A DNA stretch of 64,000 nt from Posidonia oceanica (lineage: Eukaryota; Streptophyta; Magnoliopsida; Alismatales; Posidoniaceae). The position numbers were made by a program, and so were the translations under genes. The notes beneath the pieces were generated by a model. That model was not told where the DNA came from. It saw only the letters and a list, made by a program, of their open reading frames with translations, and made no database searches. Where the stretch lies: NCBI GenBank assembly GCA_037176725.1, contig JAZBRS010000029.1, forward strand, positions 125,583,001 to 125,647,000. The letters are read 5' to 3'. Of this stretch, positions 19,930 through 28,007 are shown one piece after another. Position 1 is the stretch's first letter. Each line of letters opens with the position of its first letter.

Positions 19930-19935
19930 CTTATA
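19930..19935 (-). promoter_or_regulatory. Probable TATA box, EL-3 3' LTR
   Basis: Minus strand GGATATAAGCC, about 1.9 kb into the LTR, followed by C/T-rich then GC-rich sequence like a plant transcription start. It implies a 4.1-kb R-U5 part. Confidence 0.45.
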
Positions 19936-21812
19936 TCCGGTGGAGGCCGGCTGCTGGCGCGCTGGGGAATTTTGAATTCGACCGGCGACCACTGCAGCAG
20001 AGAAGACTGGTGTCGGCCGACTCCGGAAAAGCCGCTGAGACGAGGGAGAGGCGGCGAGCTGCTGTAGACGATAAGATGGAGGCTTGAATTTGAATGGATG
20101 GAGGGAAGGCTGTTGCAGCGAGCTCGCGGGAGAATCGGTGGAAAGAAAAAAAACACAGAGGAAGGCTGAGGAAGAAGAAGGGTGGAGATGGCGGGCCGGA
20201 CTGCTGCGGGCCGAAGGAAAAAGGAGGAGAAATAAAAGAAAAAAGGAAACGGACTGGATTGAGCCCAGTAAGGAAAAGAAAGAAAGAAGGGAAATAAGAA
20301 AGAAAGAGAGGGTAGAATGGGGAAATAAAATAGGTAAAAATAAACTAAAAATAAGTAAAAATATTAGAAGAGTTTTGCTGTAGGTTAGGATTTTAATTAA
20401 GATTTTTAATGGTTATTTTGAGTTGATTAATGTGTTTTGGGCTTGATCAGGGTTTTAGGGTTTTGGTTTTGTTTTAATTGGTTTTCACTTGATTAAATGT
20501 TTGTTAATCCTTTTTTAAATTATTTTAAAAATTGTGTTTCCCTTGTTGGACACTTAGGATATTGATTAGGATTTTTTAGGATTTAATTTCGTATTAATCA
20601 GGGTTGGTTTTAAGTTTTTAAGTTTTAGTCTTCTTAGGGTTTCTTCCTTTTAAGTCTTTCAAGTTATGTTTGGTTTTTTATTTATTGGTTTTTTCTTGAA
20701 GTTTTTAGTTGAATTTTTCTGGTTTGATAGGGTGTTTTTTAAGTCTTTTCAGATGTGTTTTTCTTTTCTTTTTTAATTAAGTTTTTAACTTGTTTTTCTT
20801 ATGTTTACTAGGTTAAATCTTTTGCCTTCTTTAATTACTTGTTTTAGTATTTGATTTTTTAATTCTTCTTTTTGGGTTTGTTTTTTAATTCTTCTGATGC
20901 GGTTTTTATTTTTGGTGGGTTTTGATTTTATTTTAGCTTTTTCCTTGATTTTTCAGTGTTTTCTTTTGATTTGTTTTGCATTTTTTAGTTTGCATGCTTG
21001 GTTTTCTTTTTAGCTTGCTTAAGTTAAGTTTAAGTTGTTAATTGCTTGTTTAATATTTTTTAATTGTTTTTCTTAGGGTTCTGATTTGTTTCTTTTGTGT
21101 TTTGAGATTTTACAGATTTTTATGGGTTTTTGTGGATTTTTGCAGAAGGGAGAAAAGAAAAAGAGAAGGAAGAAGGAAAAGGGGAAAAGAGGGAAATAAG
21201 AGGAAAAGAGATAGGTTGGAGGAAAACGATTTTTAAAATTCAGAAAAAATGTTAAAAATAAAGTAAAAATAGGGATAAGATAGAGGAAGGATAGAAGCAC
21301 AGAGGGGGCCCACAGCCAGACCAGAAAAAGGATAAGAAAGGGATGAAAAGAGAGATGATAATCAGGAGAGAGAGAGGAGAGAGAAAATGATAATCCCGGA
21401 GAGAGAAAAGGATAATTTGGGTGAAAGAGGGTCTTAATGGTCTTGGAATGGGGTGAGAATTGGTGAGTGGGTAGTCTAGGGTTCGAGGTGTTGGTTCTAA
21501 AGTTTTGGTTTGATTCTAAGGAGGTTTTGGAGGGGTTTCAAGGTGTAGAAAAAGGGTAGTTTCACCTAGGTTTTCTAGGATTTTTGGGAATGGGTTAGGT
21601 TTGGAAATTTCTAAGTTTTTGGGTAGGCTTGTTGGGTGGATTGTGGTGGGTTTTCCTATGGATTTTGGTTAGGTTCTGAGAATGGGAAGGGGGGTAAAGG
21701 TTTAGGTCAAAACAGGCTGATATTGGAGGGTAGAGAGGAGGGTTAGGGTTAGGGTTTGGTCGGGATTTGATCCAGCAATCACCAAGAGGGCTCCAAGGGC
21801 CCGGGCCTGCCA

Positions 21813-21896
21813 AGATGGGGTGTCAACAGATGCCCCTCCCTGAGCGAGGGCAAGCGAAGCGCGGCCGCTGCTCAGGGTTGACAAGACACCCCATCT
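21813..21896. repeat. Inverted repeat spanning the LTR/polypurine junction
   Basis: AGATGGGGTGTC (21813-21824) is repeated inverted as GACACCCCATCT (21885-21896). Nested inside are GTCAAC/GTTGAC and CCCTGAGC/GCTCAGGG. The 3' LTR terminus and polypurine tract therefore sit in one arm and loop of a long stem. Confidence 0.88.
21829..21841 (-). promoter_or_regulatory. EL-3 polypurine tract
   Basis: Minus strand AGGGAGGGGCATC directly precedes TGTTGACACC, the LTR start. It is the expected plus-strand primer. Confidence 0.8.
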
Positions 21897-22395
21897 GACC
21901 GGCTGGAGCAGCGGGTTGCTATGGGCGTGAGCTACTTATTCGGTGGATGCACCGAAGATCGTAGCCCGTTGCCGCAATGCAAAATGCCAGTGCAGATGGA
22001 TGCTGTGCTGTGTGTGATATGCTAAATGCAATGCAAGAGTTAGTATAAAAGTTAGTGCAGCTATAAGAAAATGCTGATGCTGTGCAAGTAATGCTTGATG
22101 ATGCTAAAGTGATATGCGGTTCTAGCTAAGAAAGTGCTGAGTTGATGCAAAGAAAATGATAAAAAGGCGCGATGTGGTGCGAATGTCCGGCAGGGAGGCC
22201 AGACTTGCACGACAAAGCGAAGGAAAATAGGGTGCAGCTGGTCCCCGCCTGGGGAGCAAGCTAGCAGGAAAAAAGGGTGCGAGGGGAGAGAGGCCAACTC
22301 TCCTATCGCAGAAAGGGGGTGCGTGACTTCGTCTTCCTGGGACAAGGTCACGCCGAAAAGGAGAAAAAAAATGATAAGGTGACAGGCTTATCGTC
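21842..22395 (-). other. EL-3 3' region, hairpin-rich spacer
   Basis: No gene seen. It contains small stems such as GCGTGAC...GTCACGC (about 22320-22355) and CCCCGCCTGGGG (about 22242-22253), and a run of TGATGC/GTGCTG words. Confidence 0.55.
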
Positions 22396-23423
22396 CGGAT
22401 AGTTTACGGTCCTATCAACCGGAAGTGACAGTTTACGGTCCTGTCAACCGGAGCAGTTGTGAGTGATAGTTACTGGATATCAGCCGTATAACATGGTTGT
22501 GGGTGATAGTTTAGGAGTATCAGCCTAACGACAGTTTACGGTCCTGTCAACCGGTGGATAGTTTACAGACCTATCAACTGGAGGATAGTTTACAGACCTA
22601 TCAACTGGAAACCACAAACCATGAGGGATAGTTACTGGATATCAGCCGTATAACGCAATGCCGGATAGTTTACAGTCTATCATCTGGAACGACAGTTTAC
22701 GGTCCTGTCAACCGGCGGATAGTTTACAGACCTATCAACTGGAGGATAGTTTACAGTCCTATCAACTGGAAACGGCATTGCGAGGGACAGTTACTGGATG
22801 TCAGCCGTATAACATGATTGCGCGTGGTAGTTTACAGTCCTACCAACTGGTGGATAGTTTACAGACCTATCAACTGGAGCGACAGTTTACGGTCCTGTCA
22901 ACCGGCGGATAGTTTACAGACCTATCAACTGGAAACGCGCAATGATGAGGGATAGTTACTGGATATCAGCCGTATAATGCAATTGCTGGTGATAGTTTAG
23001 GAGTATCAGCCTAACGATAGTTTACGGTCCTGTCAACCGGTGGATAGTTTACAGACCTATCAACTGGAGGATAGTTTACAGACCTATCAACTGGAAACCG
23101 CAATTGCAAGGGACAGTTACTGGATGTCAGCCGTATAACGTAATTGCACGCGATAGTTTACAGACCTATCAACTGGAGCGACAGTTTACGGTCCTGTCAA
23201 CCGGTGGATAGTTTACAGACCTATCAACTGGAAAAGTGCAATTACGAGGGACAGTTACTGGATGTTAGTTGTATAACACAACTGCGGACCGACCATGGAT
23301 CGACCAGAAGATAGTTTAGGAATATCAGCCTGAGATAGTTTCAGATATCAGCCTAGCACGAGTGATTGATAGATTGATAGTTTCGGATATCAGCCTAGCA
23401 CGAGTGATTGATTGATTGATAAG
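22396..23423 (-). repeat. Tandem array of covarying hairpin/pseudoknot-like units
   Basis: About 30 units of 25-30 bp. Forms written on the plus strand include GATAGTTTACAGACCTATC-AACTGG, GACAGTTTACGGTCCTGTC-AACCGG, GGTAGTTTACAGTCCTACC-AACTGG, GATAGTTTAGGAGTATC-AGCCTAAC and GACAGTTACTGGATGTC-AGCCGTA. The outer arms change together (GATAG/CTATC, GACAG/CTGTC, GGTAG/CTACC). A second set of arms, interleaved with the first, also changes together (CAG/CTG, CGG/CCG, TTAGG/CCTAA). Confidence 0.92.
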
Positions 23424-23447
23424 AGGGGGCAAGATCATGATGAGAAT

Positions 23448-24245
23448 GATAAGATATCGGACTTATCGGCCGGCAAAGAGGGGATGAGGTAATGATGAGA
23501 AGTTGATCTAAAGAGGGGGGTGAGATCATGATGAGAAATTAATCTAAAGAGGGGGATGAGATCATGATGAGAAATTAAGCTAAAGAGGGGGATGAGATAT
23601 TGATGAGAAATTAATCTAAAGAGGGGGATGAGATCATAATGAGAAGTTAAGCTAAAGAGGGGGATGAGATCATGATGAGAAATTAATCTAAAGAGGGAGA
23701 TGAGATCATGATGAGAAATTAAGCTAAAGAGGGAGATGAGATCATGATGAGAAATTAATCTAAAGAGGGAGATGAGATCATGATGAGAAATTAAGCTAAA
23801 GAGGGAGATGAGATCATGATGAGAAATTAATCTAAAGAGGGGGATGAGATCATGATGAGAAATTAATCTAAAGAGGGGGATGAGATCATGATGAGAAATT
23901 AAGCTAAAGAGGGGGATGAGATCATGATAAGAAATTAAGCTAAAGAGGGGGATGAGATCATGATGAGAAATTAATCTAAAGAGGGGGATGAGATCATGAT
24001 GAGAAATTAAGCTAAAGAGGGGGATGAGATCATGATGAGAAATTAATCTAAAGAGGGGGATGAGATCATGATGAGAAATTAATCTAAAGAGGGGGATGAG
24101 ATCATGATGAGAAATTAATCTAAAGAGGGGGATGAGATCATGATGAGAAGTGTTGATTGATAAGATATCGGACTTATCGGCCGGCAAAGAGGTGATGAGG
24201 GAATGATGAGAATGATAAGATATCGGACTTATCGACCGGCAAAGA
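23448..24245 (-). repeat. 36-bp tandem array flanked by GATAAG hairpins
   Basis: About 18 units of 36 bp (GATGAGATCATGATGAGAAA, then TTAATCTAAAGAGGGG), with TTAATC and TTAAGC unit types partly alternating. The array is bounded by GATAAGATATCGGACTTATC hairpins at 23448-23467 and 24159-24178, plus a third at 24214-24233. Because 36 is a multiple of three, the minus strand stays open for 250 codons of a 12-residue repeat (PLFRLISHHDLI); I regard this as a by-product. Confidence 0.92.
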
Positions 24246-25080
24246 AGGGGTAAGGGAATGATGAGAAGAAATCATCCCATGACGCCAGGAACGTCATGGG
24301 GGAAAGAGGGAAGGAATGATACCAAGGGGCGATCAAAAGATGCCCCTGGTGTCGGGATGACACCGGGGGTTGGCCAGCGCGTCCTTGGCATCGAAAGCAG
24401 AGAGTGATGACAAGAGTGTCGTGCTTGTCAGACGAGTAGTTCGGGGTACCAGCCTGCAAGGGACTCAACTGAGGGCAATCAGCTGGGGACTCAGCTGGGG
24501 ATGACTAGCCGAGAAGAGTGTCAGGTTGACGGACCTTTCGTCGAGCAGTTTGGGGTGCCAGCCCGCAGAGATGATGATCCAGCTGGGGGCGACCAACTGG
24601 AGACTCGACTGGGGATGACCAGTCGAGAAGAGTGTCAGATTGACAGAGCTTTCGCCGAGCAGTTTGGGGTGCCAGCCCGCAGAGATAAGGATCCAGTTGG
24701 GGCGACCAACTGGGGACTCAGCTGGGGATGACCAGCCGAGAAGAGGACTCAGCTGGGGATGATCAGCTGGGGATGATACCACCGGGCGACCAAAAGATGC
24801 CCCTGGTATCAGGATGATACCAGGGGATGGCCGGTGCGCCCCTGGCATCAGGATGCAAAGACAGATAAGCGAGTGGATGGAAGATAGGTTGACGGACCCA
24901 TCGCCGAGCAGTTTGGGGTGCCAGCCCGCAAGGGACTCAGCTGAGGATGAACAGCTGAGGAGGATGATAGGTTGACGGACCTTTCGCCGGGCAGTTTGGG
25001 GTGCCAGCCCGCAGAGGACAGTGGTCCAGCCAGGGATGACCAGCTGGGGATGCCGGACGGCGGAGCTTGGTGTCGCGGGC
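24246..25080 (-). repeat. Long-unit tandem repeats with perfect hairpins
   Basis: Imperfect units of about 120-130 bp carry CGAGCAGTTTGGGGTGCCAG. Among them are perfect or near-perfect stems: CCCATGACG/CGTCATGGG (24276-24300), CCCCTGGTGTC/GACACCGGGGG (24343-24369), CTCGACTGG/CCAGTCGAG (24604-24627), CTCAGCTGG/CCAGCCGAG (24717-24740), CCCCTGGTATCA/TGATACCAGGGG (24800-24826) and CTCAGCTG/CAGCTGAG (24936-24959). Related stems differ by paired changes. Confidence 0.88.
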
Positions 25081-25324
25081 CTGCAGATGCTCTGGGCTCC
25101 GGATTGGGTGCTGAGGACTTCGCCGCGCTGGGATGTCTGCAGGTCTGATTAGAGGGCACAAGATGATGATGACGATGATATGCAATGCAGCAAAGAGTCT
25201 TGATGTGCAAGCAGAAAGCAGAAACAGTTTCCATTGATATGATCTTGATAAGTACAATGCCTGCGGCAGGCCAAAAATGTACAGCACAATTTGAAAGAAG
25301 ACCACATGATGGTCGCACAAGGGC

Positions 25325-26665
25325 CTAGTCAACCCGGGCCTTTTTTGGCTGCCTGGAGTCGGGGAATAAGGGGCCGCCTGGCGGGACTTCAGTGATTGGC
25401 CAGAGCCGTCGGACTTCGGCTTCATAATCAGGAGTGCATCCAGTACCTCTCACAGCTGCAACGTCTGTAGATTGGACCCCATGCTGCATCAGACTAGCAA
25501 GCTTCTTGGTCGGGGCAGTGGTGCTGAGAGGATAAGTCTGTAGAAGCTCGGGCGCTGTACTGTCAATGAAGGCGCCCTGCTGGAAGCCGAACTGGCACAT
25601 GACCCTGATTGGATGGTACTCTACGCCCGCTGTGAAGCCTGGAAGAATGATCAGCCGCGTGTCACGCGCGCTGAAGAAGATTGTGAATGGCTCTGCTGCA
25701 GAGGGAACGATGCGCCAAATCACAGCGTCGTCAGTCAGTGCTGACAGCCTCTCGTACTCGTCTTTGACGCTCTTGTCTGCTCTGGTACGGGCGCTGCTGC
25801 AGTAAGCTTCGAAAGCATGCACTTGAGGACGCAGGAAGTTCATCTCTAAGTGCGCGGTCAGCCAGACTTGTATAAGTGCTCCGCAACCATGGAAGTGGCG
25901 GCAGCGATGAGAAATGCGGTCCAGCCCGCGATATGTCTCTGCCAAGACAACTGGTGCCAGATCTATGTGCTGGGTCACCACAGCTAGTGCAATTTCTGCG
26001 ACCTCGATGGCCACTGTCAGTCGGCCATGAGTAAAGATTAGTTCGCCCAAAAAGCGGATGACGAATCCCCGGAGCCACAGCTCATCTCCGAGGTCAGCAC
26101 GCTTGTTCAAGATATCATCAAAGTGTGCAAGGCGAAGCATAGGCTCTGGTCCACTGGTGCAGATTAGCTTCTGTTGGCAGTCTTGAGTGGAGAGCCCAGT
26201 CAGTTGGCTCAGGACCCGGAGATATCCGTCGCGCCTCATGAAAACAGGCGACCCCAAGATCTTTGAAAAGTCGCATATCCGACGCACCTCTTCCAGTGTA
26301 GGTGTCAGCTCAGTTTTGTTGAAACGGAAGACATGGTGAGCCGGCTTCCAGAATCTCGCGGCGGCACACAGAAGGTGGCGGCTGACCTCCACATCAGCAG
26401 CCTTTAGCAGCTTGGTTGGTATGCCCCACAGGCGCAACTTTTCACAGTCTTGTAGAGTGAGCCTGCTGATCCATTCTCGCAAGGTTTCCGAGCAATGTGC
26501 GGGAGTCAGCAGAGTAGGAAAACCCATTACACTTGATTGCAGAGGGACAGGCTGATTACTGCAAGGCTTGAAGGTACCTGCCATCAATAAATAGTCAGAT
26601 CTTGCAGGCATATAATCTTTGACAACAAGCAGAAGCTGAGACTGAAAATGTAGTTCCATATGCAT
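25325..26665 (-). CDS. EL-3 extra ORF, DUF7745/PMD-like, sense orientation
   Basis: An open frame of 446 codons between pol and the 3' repeats, same strand as pol. Likely starts are ATG 26584 (MAGTFKPC) or ATG 26527 (MGFPTLLTP); the frame is open from 26665. Motifs LRLWGIPTKLL, LTPTLEEVRRICDF, APVVLAETYRGLDR and FHGCGALIQVWLTAHL are those of the plant DUF7745 group related to the plant mobile domain. Weaker similarity links it to the antisense genes of EL-2 (13435-14794) and EL-4 (46915-48274). Biochemical function is unknown. It has no stop or frameshift although pol has one. It could be translated from a spliced or subgenomic RNA; no promoter was identified. Confidence 0.75.
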   Translation of the reverse strand: MHMELHFQSQLLLVVKDYMPARSDYLLMAGTFKPCSNQPVPLQSSVMGFPTLLTPAHCSETLREWISRLTLQDCEKLRLWGIPTKLLKAADVEVSRHLLCAAARFWKPAHHVFRFNKTELTPTLEEVRRICDFSKILGSPVFMRRDGYLRVLSQLTGLSTQDCQQKLICTSGPEPMLRLAHFDDILNKRADLGDELWLRGFVIRFLGELIFTHGRLTVAIEVAEIALAVVTQHIDLAPVVLAETYRGLDRISHRCRHFHGCGALIQVWLTAHLEMNFLRPQVHAFEAYCSSARTRADKSVKDEYERLSALTDDAVIWRIVPSAAEPFTIFFSARDTRLIILPGFTAGVEYHPIRVMCQFGFQQGAFIDSTAPELLQTYPLSTTAPTKKLASLMQHGVQSTDVAAVRGTGCTPDYEAEVRRLWPITEVPPGGPLFPDSRQPKKARVD

Positions 26666-28007
26666 TCAGCAGTTGATAACAGAACATAGCAATTAAGCAC
26701 GAATAAACAAAGGGAATTGGCAGCAGTCCGGCGAATGCGAGGGCGAGGGCCGGCAGGTGATCTGGACCGGCGCAGCTTTGAGTGTCGTCGATGCGCTCTG
26801 CTGGGGAGGAGTACTGTCTCAGGGCCAAAGCACGTTGCAGAGCGGGAGAGATTGATGGAAGAGGAAAGGAATGAAAGAGGATGCATGTATGCATGAAGCA
26901 GGTGATATGCTTATGAAGATGAGTAGTATGCTTAGATGGATGAGTATGCTTGAATGGATGGATATGCTTGGGTGGATGCTTGAGTGCCCTCAGCGTACGG
27001 AGTGCTTTGGTGCCTGCTGCAGAGGAAGGGAGTGGTCCTTGACTCACTGGGTCCTACTCAGACTCTCGGCTTATTGGTGGTGCTCCGGAACAGGTTGTTG
27101 GCATTATAGGTGGTGATGTGGCGAGGACAGGCTACTGGCCGCACTCTTAGGACCTACACCTATTCTTTCAGCTCTCTCTTTTTTTTGAAAGGTTTCTCCC
27201 TCATAGGTATGCAGTCTTTCTCTGCCCCTAGCTAGGAGAAGGTATGTGTTTGCTTTTGGGAGGATGTGGTAGACCCCTTTTTCAGGCTTGACATGCTGGG
27301 GATCTCTGGTAAAGTATGGGGGATAACGGTGCCTGTGTTTTTCGGGCTACCTTTGCCTTTTTCCTCTTCTTTTTGTTTTTTTTTTTGCTTGCTTTTCTCC
27401 CTTTTTTGTTTTTGTTTTTGTTGTATCTCTTTTTTTCCTCTTTTTTTTTTTGCTTGATCTTTTTCCTCTTTTTTTTGTTAGGCTTTTGCTATCCCCATTC
27501 TGGTGGCAAAAGAAGGGTGCTTGAATTGTAATGGATTTAGGCTTTGGGTCTGCTGTGTGACGGGTAGAAGGAGCAGGGTTAGACTGCACACCCCTATCTC
27601 TAGGGCCGGCTTCTGTCTTCGTCTTCTGTTCCTTGGATGTGCCCAAACCTAGATGTCTATTCTCACTTTTTCAAGCTCACATCCTAACATTTTTTCTCTC
27701 TCAGAGGTGTATGTCCTTGTGAGATTGGGCAGTTCGCCTGTCCTTATTGGTGGTGGCTCCCTCACTCGCTAAGACATCTAAGTAGTGCCAGGTGAGGCAA
27801 GGTGACTCTTTCCAGAGCAGGCAAGCACTTCCGGTTGTCATCACCGGGCAGAAGATGTGATGTTTGAGAGGATGACGATGATAATTTGAAAAGAAAGAAT
27901 GCAAGAGCTGAAAGGATGATGATGATGATTTGAAGTAGAATTGAAGCAAGAAGGTGAGAACGCAAGTGCAGGTGGGAGAAGGGCATCTGCAACGGGGCCG
28001 CTTTCGG
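26666..28007 (-). other. EL-3 region between extra ORF and pol
   Basis: No convincing gene. It holds an ATGCTTGGATGG-like short repeat (about 26905-26985) and a long pyrimidine tract on the plus strand (27355-27480), purine-rich in the element RNA. The small reading frames here are low-complexity. Confidence 0.55.

Larger units (their letters stand above)
15818..21828 (-). repeat. EL-3 3' LTR (6,011 bp)
   Basis: On the minus strand it starts TGTTGACACCCC and ends GATCGCTACA. It is almost collinear with 38102-44117. Parts in transcript order: an A/G- and T-rich upstream third; a TATA box (19930-19935); a GC-rich leader (about 18480-19900) that reads like a plant 5' UTR; an internal tandem repeat (16440-16790); the conserved GTGCCTAACACC motif; an internal TGGCGACTC (15939-15947); and a short CGCTAT/ATAGCG hairpin about 35 bp from the end. 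Reading frames inside are compositional and not believed to be genes. Confidence 0.96.

Noticed and set aside
23435..24187. A 250-residue repeat protein gene
   Set aside because: The frame is open only because the 36-bp repeat is a multiple of three; no start context, domain or use outside the array.
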